A stretch of DNA of 10,746 nt from an uncultured Paracoccaceae bacterium (GCA_937927885.1 CALEZJ010000426.1:1-10746); one strand, 5' to 3'. Counted from the stretch's first letter, positions 1 to 6,461 are shown. Notes: generated by a model from the sequence alone, not told the origin. Translations and numbers: made by a program.

Positions 1-794
1 ATCCGCTGTTCGAGGCCGCGCCCGGTCATCTGCGCCACGCCGAGGAGCTTGATCGAATAGCCCATGTCGCGCGCCAGCCGAATGTCGTCGATGCTGACGC
101 TGCCGATCCCCTGCAACGCGACCGCGCCGAAATCGACCGCCGTGCCAAAGGCGATGGCGCTCAGCAGGCTCAGCTTGTGGCCGGCGTCGATGCCACCCAC
201 GTCAAGGTTCGGATCGGCCTCCAGATAGCCCAGCCCGCGGGCCTCTTCGAACACGGTTTCATAAGAGAGCCCTGCGTTTTCCATCCGGGTCAGGATATAA
301 TTGCAACTGCCGTTCATCACGCCCATGACCCGGCGGATGGCATTGCCTGCCAACCCCTCGGTCAGCGCCTTGATGACGGGGATGCCGCCCGCCACCGCCG
401 CCTCGAAGCGCAACGAACGCCCGGCGGACTCGGCCTGCAAGGCCAGTTCCGTGCCGTGATGGGCCAGCAGGGCCTTGTTTGCCGTCACCACATCCTTGCC
501 CTGGGCCAGCGCGGTTTCGACCAGCGCCTTTGCGGGACCGGAATCGCCGCCGATCAGTTCGACCACCACATCGACATCCGCGCGCCGGGCCAGCGCCACC
601 GGGTCATCCTCCCAGGCATAGGCCGAAATATCGGCCGAGCGGGTCTTGGCGCGCGAACTTGCGCTGACGGCCGTGATCACCACCGGCCGCCCGGCGCGCC
701 GGGCCAGCAGGTCCGCGTGGGTCTGGACGATCTTGACCACGCCGATACCAACCGTGCCGAGACCGGCAATACCAAGACGCAGGGGGGCATTCAT
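1..794 (-). CDS. hom: Homoserine dehydrogenase, N-terminal 264 codons (partial at left edge)
   Basis: This is NAD(P)-dependent homoserine dehydrogenase, which reduces aspartate-4-semialdehyde to homoserine in the cytoplasm on the way to threonine and methionine. The start ATG at 794 has a GGAG ribosome site (801-804) six bases upstream. Visible motifs are the Rossmann dinucleotide loop GLGTVG (11-16), TANKALL (104-110), GGIPVI (137-141 region), NGSCNYILT (161-169), and the substrate/catalytic stretch EADPNLDVGGIDAGHK (192-207). In that stretch E192, D203 and K207 have the same spacing as yeast Glu208, Asp219 and Lys223. The frame stays open to base 3, so the rest of the catalytic domain and any C-terminal ACT regulatory domain lie outside the window. 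It is the standalone type, because no aspartokinase domain precedes it. Identification is firm. Confidence 0.97.
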   Translation of the reverse strand, partial: MNAPLRLGIAGLGTVGIGVVKIVQTHADLLARRAGRPVVITAVSASSRAKTRSADISAYAWEDDPVALARRADVDVVVELIGGDSGPAKALVETALAQGKDVVTANKALLAHHGTELALQAESAGRSLRFEAAVAGGIPVIKALTEGLAGNAIRRVMGVMNGSCNYILTRMENAGLSYETVFEEARGLGYLEADPNLDVGGIDAGHKLSLLSAIAFGTAVDFGAVALQGIGSVSIDDIRLARDMGYSIKLLGVAQMTGRGLEQR

Positions 795-813
795 GAGAGA
801 CTCCGGAGGCTTG

Positions 814-828
814 GCCCCGGGACGGGGC
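814..828 (-). promoter_or_regulatory. GC-rich hairpin in the hom leader
   Basis: A perfect 6-bp inverted repeat GCCCCG/CGGGGC with a 3-nt loop sits about 20 bases upstream of the hom start and just ahead of its GGAG ribosome site. In the transcript it would form a strong stem. No U-tract follows, so it is not an intrinsic terminator by sequence. A leader-level effect on hom translation is possible but purely inferred, and such short stems also arise by chance in GC-rich DNA. Confidence 0.2.
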
Positions 829-868
829 GTCGCGGGCAGGATTAGCGTCTTGGCGTCGAGGGCGCAAT

Positions 869-884
869 GCGCGCTTTGGCGCGC
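869..884 (-). terminator. Possible hairpin terminator after the lipoprotein gene
   Basis: GCGCGC, a 4-nt spacer and GCGCGC begin on the base immediately after the TGA (887-885) of the lipoprotein gene. This could fold into a 6-bp all-GC stem in its transcript. There is no run of T after it, so it could serve at most as a weak or Rho-assisted 3' end. GCGCGC is self-complementary and common in this genome composition, so confidence is low. Confidence 0.2.
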
Positions 885-1175
885 TCAACCCGCCTCGCGC
901 AGCAGGGCCGCCCGCCGCAGCAGATCGCTGTCGGCCGCAGGGGCGGGCGCGGCGGATTGCCTGCGCAACGCCGCAGCGCGGGCGCGCAGCGAGGCCGCGC
1001 GGGCGTTCAGGCCGCTTTCGACAGCCGAGGTGCGGGCAGGGCTGGAGGCCTCGGCCCGGCGGGCGGCAAGGTCCTCGGCGCTCAGGAGCGGCGGGGCATC
1101 GGGTGCGACCATTCCCCCGCAGCCCGCCAGCGCGAGCAGGGCGGCAAAGGCAAGGGGCAGTACGGGACGGGGCAT
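885..1175 (-). CDS. Small predicted lipoprotein (96 aa), function unknown
   Basis: The product starts MPRPVLPLAF and has a short positive N-terminus, a hydrophobic Ala/Leu stretch (5-17) and the lipobox LAGC with Cys19 followed by Gly-Gly. This fits a Sec-exported protein lipidated by Lgt and cut by LspA. Position +2 is Gly rather than Asp, which by the E. coli rule favours the outer membrane. The roughly 77-residue mature part has a Pro/Ala-rich tether, then Ala/Arg/Glu-rich sequence (about 32-75) expected to be helical, and ends LLREAG. I recognise no domain. The reading frame stays open far upstream through the TetR gene, but the lipobox fixes the start at 1175, preceded by a weak GGTGAAAG element. 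It is divergent from the TetR-family gene with a shared 99-bp spacer and may be one of its targets, which is inference. Confidence 0.75.
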   Translation of the reverse strand: MPRPVLPLAFAALLALAGCGGMVAPDAPPLLSAEDLAARRAEASSPARTSAVESGLNARAASLRARAAALRRQSAAPAPAADSDLLRRAALLREAG

Positions 1176-1274
1176 GCGGGCGCTTTCACCGGGATCGTCG
1201 CGCCAGACTAGCGTGCACGCGCAAGGGCCGCAACGGCGGGGTTGCGCGTGGGGCCGGTTGCGTGACAATGGCGC
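1176..1274. promoter_or_regulatory. Divergent promoter/operator region between the lipoprotein and TetR genes
   Basis: The 99-bp spacer between two divergent starts must carry the signals for both genes. It holds a perfect 10-bp palindrome GCGTGCACGC (1211-1220). It also holds an inverted repeat CGCAAC-N6-GTTGCG (1229-1246) and a further GTTGCG copy (1257-1262) placed 16 bases from the previous one. An 18-bp dyad close to the regulator's own start is the usual layout of an autoregulatory TetR-family operator. I could not identify convincing -35/-10 boxes on either strand. The role as operator is inferred from position and symmetry only. Confidence 0.45.
1229..1246. repeat. Inverted repeat CGCAAC-N6-GTTGCG, candidate TetR operator
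   Basis: The two 6-bp arms are exact reverse complements, 28 bases upstream of the TetR-family start. The right arm is repeated directly at 1257-1262, giving three half-sites on one face of the spacer. TetR dimers typically bind dyads of about 15-20 bp, so the size fits. Whether this or the separate 10-bp palindrome at 1211-1220 is the real site cannot be decided from the sequence. Confidence 0.35.
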
Positions 1275-1916
1275 ATGGCCCGCACCTCTGGTTCCCGCGC
1301 CGAGATCACCGCCCCGCGTCTGCGTGACGCGGCGCTCCGGCTGTTCGCGCGCCATGGCTATGCGGCGGTCTCGATGCGCCAGATCGCCGCCGAGGTGGGG
1401 GTGCAGGTGGGCGCGCTCTATCTTTACACCTCCGACAAGCAAAGCCTGCTGTTCGAACTCATGCGCGACCATATGCAGGACCTGCTGGACGCTTGGGCCG
1501 CCAGTGACCCGCCGCCTGGCGATGCGGTGGCGCGGCTCGAGCATTTCGCGCGCTTCCACATCCGGTTTCATGCCGCTCGCGCCGAAGCCGTGTTCATCGC
1601 CTATATGGAACTGCGCAACCTCACGCCCGAAAATTTCGCCGCGATCGAGGCCTTGCGCCGATCCTACGAGACGGCGCTGGACTCGATCCTGCGCGACGGC
1701 CAGGCCGAGGGAAACCTGCATGTCCCCGACACCAAACTGGCGGCGATGGCGCTGATTGCCATGCTGAACGGTGTGAACACCTGGTTTCGCGAGGGCGGTC
1801 GCCTCAGCCGAGAACGGGTCGAGGCGCTGCATGTCGACATGGTGTTGCAGGCGGCCGGCGCGCGCGCGGGTGAGGGGGCACGCAGGGGCGCCGCGTCAGG
1901 CCTCAGGTCCGGTTGA
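1275..1916 (+). CDS. TetR/AcrR-family transcriptional regulator (213 aa)
   Basis: This is a DNA-binding repressor of the TetR family. The N-terminal domain shows the classic pattern: helix 1 RLRDAALRLFARHGYAAVSM (15-34), then the helix-turn-helix IAAEVGVQVGALYLYTSDKQ (37-56) and the LLFELM segment. The C-terminal half, with MELRNLTPENFAAIEALRRS (111-130), the EGNL turn and MLNGVNTWFREGGRLS (163-178), resembles the ligand domain of acyl-CoA-responsive regulators such as KstR2. That makes a fatty-acid or acyl-CoA ligand a guess, not a finding. The start at 1275 lacks a strong ribosome site; an ATG at 1268 is out of frame. The last 20 residues are Ala/Gly/Arg-rich with no expected structure, and the 3' end overlaps the convergent Tad-like gene by 14 bp. 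Targets may include its own gene and the divergent lipoprotein. Confidence 0.92.
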   Translation: MARTSGSRAEITAPRLRDAALRLFARHGYAAVSMRQIAAEVGVQVGALYLYTSDKQSLLFELMRDHMQDLLDAWAASDPPPGDAVARLEHFARFHIRFHAARAEAVFIAYMELRNLTPENFAAIEALRRSYETALDSILRDGQAEGNLHVPDTKLAAMALIAMLNGVNTWFREGGRLSRERVEALHVDMVLQAAGARAGEGARRGAASGLRSG

Positions 1917-3723
1917 TCGTCAGCGCAGAATTGCACATCGCATTGCCATAGGTGCCGATGAAGATCGCGTATTGCCCGCTCACCGCGCTGGAAATGCGGA
2001 TGCCCGCGTTCCATCCCGCGCCACTGAAGTCGTCGTTGAACCACCACTGACCGTTCGGGTCGCGGATCAGCAGCGTGGTGTCGCAGGTCTGGCCCGAATT
2101 GCCATCGTTCATGCGCACCTGCAGCGTGCGGGTCTGCGACTGGTTGTCATAGTTCAGGATCAGATGCGGTGTCGCGTTGATCCGGCCGACGGCCCCGCTG
2201 ATCAGCGAACAGCCCGACAGGTTGGTTGGCCCGCCCGCCTGCCGGGTCATGGTGATGCCGGTCGCGAGGTCGTTGGCCGTCATCGTCAGCCAGGGGGCCG
2301 GGATGCGGTATTCCGGGCAGCCGGTGTAGCGCATGAAGCGCGTGTGCGGATCGGCGCTGTGGGCGGCCCGCGTGTTGGTGAAGGGCGCCGCCGACCCGGT
2401 GCCCGAGGCCGCGATCGACAGGTTGTCGAGGCCGAAGCCCTCGTTGTCCACGGTTTCGTTGGTGCCGGCCGAGAAGCCCAGCGAGAAGGTCTGCGGCGCG
2501 TTTTCCAGGGTCAGCACGACGCGCCAGCGCTGGTCGTTCCAGTAGCTGACCGCAAAGTTGGTCCCCGACGGGGGCGTTTGCAGCGTCATCGTCAGCCGGT
2601 AGGTCATCCCGTCCAGATACCCCGACGCCGTGCGGTTGTTGCGATAGATCGGCGTCGTGTGGTCGTTGATGAACAGGTCCATCGAGATCGGCTGATTGTT
2701 GAAATACAGTGTGAAATTGTCGCCCCAGGCATGGGCCCAGGTCGCGTGGTATCCGTCCCAGCTGTCGGTCACCAGAAGGTCAAAGGCGATGGTCGCATTG
2801 GTGCCCGCGTTCAGAAGGTCAACCGCCAGGGTGACCGGGGCGGCATAGGTCTCGGGTCCGAAGGGGCCAAGGAATCCCCCCGTCGGCCCGCCCGAGGTGA
2901 CGCTGGTGCGCGACCAGCCGGTGGTCACGCCGTCGTCAAAGGAATAGGTGCGGTTCGGGCTGGGCGGGGTCGGGATCACCGGATCGGTCGGATCGGGCAG
3001 GGTCTCGTTGCCGCCACCGACCCAGGCGATCTCGTAATCGGATTCGGGATAGATGGTTTCGACGCCGTCGAAATGGATCCAGGGGGCAAAGCGCGGGCGC
3101 ACCACGACCACCGGGGCAAAGCGCAACTGGCCCACGCCGACACTGGCAAAGGGCGACCACAGGGCAAAGGTCTCGACCAGAAGAAGCGCCTCTCCGGGCA
3201 ACACCGGCGGAATGCGTCCGGGCAGGTCCTCGACCGGCATCTGCGCCGCCGCCCCGGTGAAGGAAAACGAGCTGTCCTCGCCAAAGAGGGCCGCCAGCGT
3301 GTCCAGATCGCCGCTTTGCATCAATTCGAAGGTCGTCGCGGGCAGAGGTTGCAGCCCGCGCGTGCCATAGGACCATTGCAGCCGGTTGCGGTTGTTGGCG
3401 CTGTCCCAGATCACCGAACTGACCCGGATCCGGGTCGGATACCGCGAATCGGCGAGGAAATCGAACACGCCGTTCAGCCCCTCGACATAGGCGGCGGTGA
3501 ACATGTCGGTCTCGCGCGACATGATGTCGGCGACGGTCTGCGCCGCCATCTGGGTCTGATAGCTGGCCTTGTAGCCGTCAAAGAACACCACCGTGGCCGC
3601 CAGCGCCCACAAGAGCAGCGGCAGCGAGATCACCAGTTCGACCGCAGCCGAACCCCGGACTTCGCCGACGAATCGGCCCATGCGGCGGGCAAGGGTGTGA
3701 AAAGGGGTCATGGCGGGGCTCAT
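1903..3723 (-). CDS. TadE-like pseudopilin fused to two secreted beta-rich domains (606 aa), putative pilus-associated adhesin
   Basis: The N-terminus matches TadE-like pseudopilins: basic lead (1-23), GSAAVEL (24-30) with Glu29, then a single membrane helix to about 48. Residues 50-235 form an extracytoplasmic region. A Pro-rich linker (about 240-257) leads to a beta-rich domain (about 259-437) opening SFDDGVTTGW, with FLGPFG (284-289), FDLLVTDSWDG (314-324), GDNFTLYFNN (334-343) and closing GFGLDNLSI. From memory, this pattern recurs in secreted alphaproteobacterial proteins. After a small linker, residues 459-606 carry DTTLLIRDPNGQWWFNDD (548-565) and SGQYAIFIGTYG (582-593), resembling PPC-type beta-sandwich domains. 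Cysteines 469, 505, 547 and 597 could form two disulfides. A usual TadE is roughly 150-200 residues, so this is about three times longer. The start at 3723 is chosen because its ATG overlaps the upstream stop as ATGA; Met5 (3711) is an alternative. Adhesion is inferred. Confidence 0.85.
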   Translation of the reverse strand: MSPAMTPFHTLARRMGRFVGEVRGSAAVELVISLPLLLWALAATVVFFDGYKASYQTQMAAQTVADIMSRETDMFTAAYVEGLNGVFDFLADSRYPTRIRVSSVIWDSANNRNRLQWSYGTRGLQPLPATTFELMQSGDLDTLAALFGEDSSFSFTGAAAQMPVEDLPGRIPPVLPGEALLLVETFALWSPFASVGVGQLRFAPVVVVRPRFAPWIHFDGVETIYPESDYEIAWVGGGNETLPDPTDPVIPTPPSPNRTYSFDDGVTTGWSRTSVTSGGPTGGFLGPFGPETYAAPVTLAVDLLNAGTNATIAFDLLVTDSWDGYHATWAHAWGDNFTLYFNNQPISMDLFINDHTTPIYRNNRTASGYLDGMTYRLTMTLQTPPSGTNFAVSYWNDQRWRVVLTLENAPQTFSLGFSAGTNETVDNEGFGLDNLSIAASGTGSAAPFTNTRAAHSADPHTRFMRYTGCPEYRIPAPWLTMTANDLATGITMTRQAGGPTNLSGCSLISGAVGRINATPHLILNYDNQSQTRTLQVRMNDGNSGQTCDTTLLIRDPNGQWWFNDDFSGAGWNAGIRISSAVSGQYAIFIGTYGNAMCNSALTINRT

Positions 3724-4256
3724 GTCGGTTCGTTGGCAAAGGCGGCATGCGAGATGATCCGGTAGCCCCCCGAGGCATCGCGTTCGAGCCCGAGGATCAG
3801 GCCGGTCATGTCGATGAAGGGATCGGCTACCGCGCAGACCCGGATCAGCATCAGCTGCTGACTTCCGGGCGAGGGGGTAAAGGCCAGCACCGGTGCGATA
3901 TTCGCCGCGCGGTCGACGCATTGCACCGGCGCGTTCAGCCCGGCCCAGGTGTTGGTGTCGATCGGGCGAAGCTCGATGGCGATGTTGGATTCGCAATTGG
4001 CGATCAGGAACGTGTTGCGGCAGACCTGCGTGCGAAAGGCGGCAAAGCCGTTGGCGGCCACATTCCCCAGCCGCACCTGTCGCACCGCGATGTCCACGGC
4101 GCGGTCCAGAAACACCTGGCGCAGCATGACCACGCCGAAATCGACCGCAGAGAACAGCAATGCCAGCACCAGTGGGACGGCGACCACGAATTCCAGCGTC
4201 GCCGAACCGATCTCGGATCGGCGAAACCGGTCGAGGAGGCGGGTCGGCGCGCTCAT
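3720..4256 (-). CDS. TadE-family pilus assembly protein / minor pseudopilin (178 aa)
   Basis: The product has a basic cytoplasmic lead (1-16) and then the TadE signature GSATLEFVVAVPLVLALLFS (17-36), with Glu22 five residues after the Gly, as in pseudopilins cut by the Tad prepilin peptidase. The single helix ends near residue 43 and is followed by DRAVDIAVRQVRLG. The rest is a small extracytoplasmic domain with cysteines 79, 88, 113 and 141, which could form two disulfides. TadE-like proteins are thought to help assemble Flp pili at the cell envelope. The ATG at 4256 has a GAGG site eight bases upstream and overlaps the stop of the VWA gene (ATGA). Its own stop overlaps the next start in the same way, so all three are translationally coupled. 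Family membership is secure; an exact role is not. Confidence 0.92.
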   Translation of the reverse strand: MSAPTRLLDRFRRSEIGSATLEFVVAVPLVLALLFSAVDFGVVMLRQVFLDRAVDIAVRQVRLGNVAANGFAAFRTQVCRNTFLIANCESNIAIELRPIDTNTWAGLNAPVQCVDRAANIAPVLAFTPSPGSQQLMLIRVCAVADPFIDMTGLILGLERDASGGYRIISHAAFANEPT

Positions 4257-5500
4257 TGCGTCAGCCTCAGCGCCTGGGTCTGGACCGAGGCGCCAATGGC
4301 CTGGAAGACCGTGAGGATCTCGGCGACCGAGGCGTTGAAATAGTGGCTGGGCGACGAGGCGCAGTTCTGCATCAATGCGACCCCGCCCGACGGCGCCTGA
4401 AAGGCGACCGAGTAGATCAGCACGTTGCGGGCTTTCAGTTCGGTGCAGACGGCAATGGTGTTCAGGTCCTGCTGCGCGTTGGAATAGCGCGATCCGCAGC
4501 AGTTCTCGCCATCGGTCAGCAGCAGCATGGCGCGCACCACATTCGGTTCGTTCCAGTCAAAGGGGCGGTTGGCAAAGACCGGGCTGACGCTGCCAGCGGT
4601 GATCAGGCTGGCGAGCGCCGGACGGATCGAGGGATCGAAGAACATCGCCCCCCAGCGTGCACCGAGATCGATCGAGGTCGTGTCCGAGGCAACGAGGCTG
4701 TTGATATGCCCGACAGCGGTTGCAGCGTCGTGCAGATAGGGCCGCACCGTGCGCCAGTCGGCGGTGTTGCAGCTGCGCCGGGTGGTCGACAGGCTCAGGG
4801 TGTTGGTCAGAGTGTTCCAGTTGGTCCAGTCATTGCAGGCACCTGAACCCGAAATGTTCGTGAAATTGTTCAGAAACCCGGCCGGTGGCAGCACCCAGGT
4901 GTCATAGGGCACCAGTGTCACGGCAACGCGCCCATCCGAATTGTCGGCCAGCAAGGTATTCGCCAGATCGGCGGCGGCCTGACGCATCGCGGCAATCTTG
5001 GTGCCGGCCATCGAACCGGACACATCCAGCACCATCACCAGTTCCAGCCGGGCGCCGCCGCCAACGGCCTCGGTGGCCTGCGCCGGGGTGGCGACGGCGA
5101 AATCGTTGATGCCGATCATGCGCATGAACAGCGAGGGCACGGTGGCCGAGGGAACCACGGTGATCGTGCGACCGGTCTCTTCGTCCTCGACGATGGAATA
5201 GCGCCCGGCAAGCTGCTCCTGCATGCCTTCGGCGGCGAAATAGGCGTTCAGGATTTGCTCGGGGGTGGCGTTCGACGGGTTGTCACGCAGCATCGTCGCG
5301 GCCAGCACGGCGCGGTCGGTCAGCCCCTGCATCCGCAGGCGGACATTCTCGTGGCGCATGAGATCGATTGCCAGACCGGCGACCAGCAGCATGGCGACAA
5401 AGACGAACAGGCTGAACACCGCAAAGCTGCCCTCGTCGCGCCGCAGGAAGCGCGCGACAGGCCGACGCGAGGCCGATGGACGCTCCGGAGACACTGGCAT
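4253..5500 (-). CDS. TadG-like membrane protein with von Willebrand factor A domain (415 aa)
   Basis: A basic lead ends in RRDEGSFAVFSLFVFVAMLL (21-40), continuing as one membrane helix to about residue 46. This is the N-terminal layout of TadG-like proteins. Residues about 48-145 are a connecting domain. The VWA domain runs from about 152 to 405 and has an apparently complete metal (MIDAS) site: DVSGS (159-163), a Thr near 275 in TTSIDLG, and Asp330 in LLTDGEN (327-333). It should therefore bind Mg or Mn and a ligand outside the inner membrane. Six cysteines (222, 244, 334, 335, 352, 380) lie in the VWA part, including a CC pair right after the DGEN motif, suggesting disulfides. The start at 5500 is supported by TGAGGG six bases upstream. 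It is the first gene of the coupled trio. VWA proteins of pili commonly act in adhesion or tip assembly; that role is inferred here. Confidence 0.92.
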   Translation of the reverse strand: MPVSPERPSASRRPVARFLRRDEGSFAVFSLFVFVAMLLVAGLAIDLMRHENVRLRMQGLTDRAVLAATMLRDNPSNATPEQILNAYFAAEGMQEQLAGRYSIVEDEETGRTITVVPSATVPSLFMRMIGINDFAVATPAQATEAVGGGARLELVMVLDVSGSMAGTKIAAMRQAAADLANTLLADNSDGRVAVTLVPYDTWVLPPAGFLNNFTNISGSGACNDWTNWNTLTNTLSLSTTRRSCNTADWRTVRPYLHDAATAVGHINSLVASDTTSIDLGARWGAMFFDPSIRPALASLITAGSVSPVFANRPFDWNEPNVVRAMLLLTDGENCCGSRYSNAQQDLNTIAVCTELKARNVLIYSVAFQAPSGGVALMQNCASSPSHYFNASVAEILTVFQAIGASVQTQALRLTQ

Positions 5501-5624
5501 GACGCACCCTCACTCAAGGCCGGAAGACACATTCTCCCGCGAACGGGATACCGGGGTGCAATGGCTGAATTAGGGCGGAGCGGGCCGGGAATGTGGCAAA
5601 GTCGCGGCAATGCGCCGGGCGGGA
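5501..5624 (-). promoter_or_regulatory. Leader/promoter region of the Tad-like trio
   Basis: This 124-bp spacer separates the rsmA stop from the VWA gene start on the same strand. It should hold the promoter of the trio unless that is read through from rsmA. I see no T-run terminator after rsmA and no convincing -35/-10 pair: the best, TTGCAC (5561-5556) with GAGAAT (5536-5531), has a 19-base spacer and is poor. The stretch contains the perfect stem at 5535-5548 described separately and the TGAGGG ribosome site at 5507-5512. Confidence 0.35.
5535..5548 (-). promoter_or_regulatory. Perfect stem-loop in the leader of the VWA gene
   Basis: On the transcribed strand the sequence reads TCCCG-TTCG-CGGGA, a 5-bp stem with a UUCG loop closed by G-C. 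It lies 34 bases upstream of the VWA start. No U-tract follows, so a terminator is unlikely. It could be a stabilising leader stem or an operator dyad; neither is shown by the sequence. Confidence 0.25.
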
Positions 5625-6461
5625 TCAGCCGAAATCGCGGGCGAGGGCGCAGAATTGCTCCAGCCCGATCTCCTCGGCGCGCGCGGTGGGGGCGATGCCC
5701 AGCCGTTCCAGCCGCGCCTCGATTCCGGCGTCAAGGGGTTTGAGCGCCGAGCGCAGCATCTTGCGCCGCTGGTTGAAGGCGGCGGCGACGACCCGTTCCA
5801 GCGTTCTCGCCGGGGCCGGAAAGCGGGGCTGCGGCAGGGCCGTCAGATGCACCACGGCCGAGTCGATCTTTGGCGGCGGGGTGAAGGCCGAAGGCGGCAG
5901 GGTCAGCACGATGCGCGCCTCGGCCCGCCATTGCGCCAGCAGCGCGAGACGCCCGTAGGCCTTGCTGCCGGGCTTCGCCACGATGCGCTCGGCCACCTCC
6001 TTTTGGAACATCAGCGTCAGCGAGGTCCAGAAAGGGGGCCAGTCCGGCGGTGTCAGCCAGCGCACCAGCAGTTCGGTGCCGACATTGTAGGGCAGATTGG
6101 CCACCACCTTGATCGGCGCGGACAGATGCGCCAGCGGATCGATCTTCAGCGCGTCGCCCTGCACCACCTCCAGCCGTCCGGGATAGGCGGCGGCGATTTC
6201 GGCCAGCGCGGGCAGGCACCGGCGGTCGAGTTCCACCGCCAGCACCTTGCGCGCGCCCTCGGCCAGCAGGCCGCGGGTCAGGCCGCCGGGGCCCGGTCCC
6301 ACTTCCAGCACGTCATGCCCCGCCAGATCCCCCGCCGCGCGCGCGATGCGGGCGGTCAGGTTCAGGTCCAGAAGGAAATTCTGCCCCAGCGCCTTTTTCG
6401 CCTGAAGGTCATGCGCCGCGATCACCTCGCGCAAGGGGGGAAGGGAGTCGATCTGCGCCAT
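5625..6461 (-). CDS. rsmA: 16S rRNA (adenine1518-N6/adenine1519-N6)-dimethyltransferase
   Basis: RsmA (KsgA) transfers four methyl groups from S-adenosylmethionine to two adjacent adenines in the 3' hairpin of 16S rRNA, late in small-subunit assembly. The 278-residue product is close to E. coli KsgA (273). Motifs are in order: [11 protein letters not shown] (22-32), SAM loop [10 protein letters not shown] (53-62), acidic ribose contact VELDR (76-80), QGDAL (101-105), catalytic NLPYN (122-126), [10 protein letters not shown] (151-160), then [11 protein letters not shown] (193-203) and [12 protein letters not shown] (230-241). The start at 6461 is preceded closely by AAGAGG and gives the usual N-terminus; the frame is open further upstream but that extension overlaps the end of pdxA and lacks family similarity. 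It lies 46 bases after pdxA. Loss of this enzyme gives kasugamycin resistance in E. coli. Confidence 0.98.
   Translation of the reverse strand: MAQIDSLPPLREVIAAHDLQAKKALGQNFLLDLNLTARIARAAGDLAGHDVLEVGPGPGGLTRGLLAEGARKVLAVELDRRCLPALAEIAAAYPGRLEVVQGDALKIDPLAHLSAPIKVVANLPYNVGTELLVRWLTPPDWPPFWTSLTLMFQKEVAERIVAKPGSKAYGRLALLAQWRAEARIVLTLPPSAFTPPPKIDSAVVHLTALPQPRFPAPARTLERVVAAAFNQRRKMLRSALKPLDAGIEARLERLGIAPTARAEEIGLEQFCALARDFG

Noticed and set aside
841..867. Possible hom promoter TTGCGC (867-862) and GCTAAT (846-841) on the minus strand
   Set aside because: The spacer is only 15 bases and the -35 match is three of six, so this is no better than chance.
885..1832. A 315-codon minus frame covering the lipoprotein and the TetR gene
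   Set aside because: Only its last 96 codons make a sensible protein, beginning at the lipoprotein signal peptide. The upstream part is antisense to the TetR gene, whose helix-turn-helix is clear.
1831..3765. A 644-codon open frame on the + strand opposite the Tad-like genes
   Set aside because: Its translation is rich in Arg, Gly, His and Gln with no domain or hydrophobic pattern. It mirrors the TadE-like fusion gene, which has clear motifs. Long antisense frames are expected in GC-rich coding DNA.
3724..3996. N-terminal extension of the TadE-like fusion upstream of 3723
   Set aside because: That sequence is the overlapping TadE gene read in another frame and gives no plausible leader. The ATG at 3723 sits in an ATGA overlap and is followed at once by a pseudopilin-type N-terminus.
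5591..5612. Sigma-54-like TGGCA...GGCA on the + strand
   Set aside because: The -12 element lacks the required TTGC form and spacing, and no gene follows on that strand.
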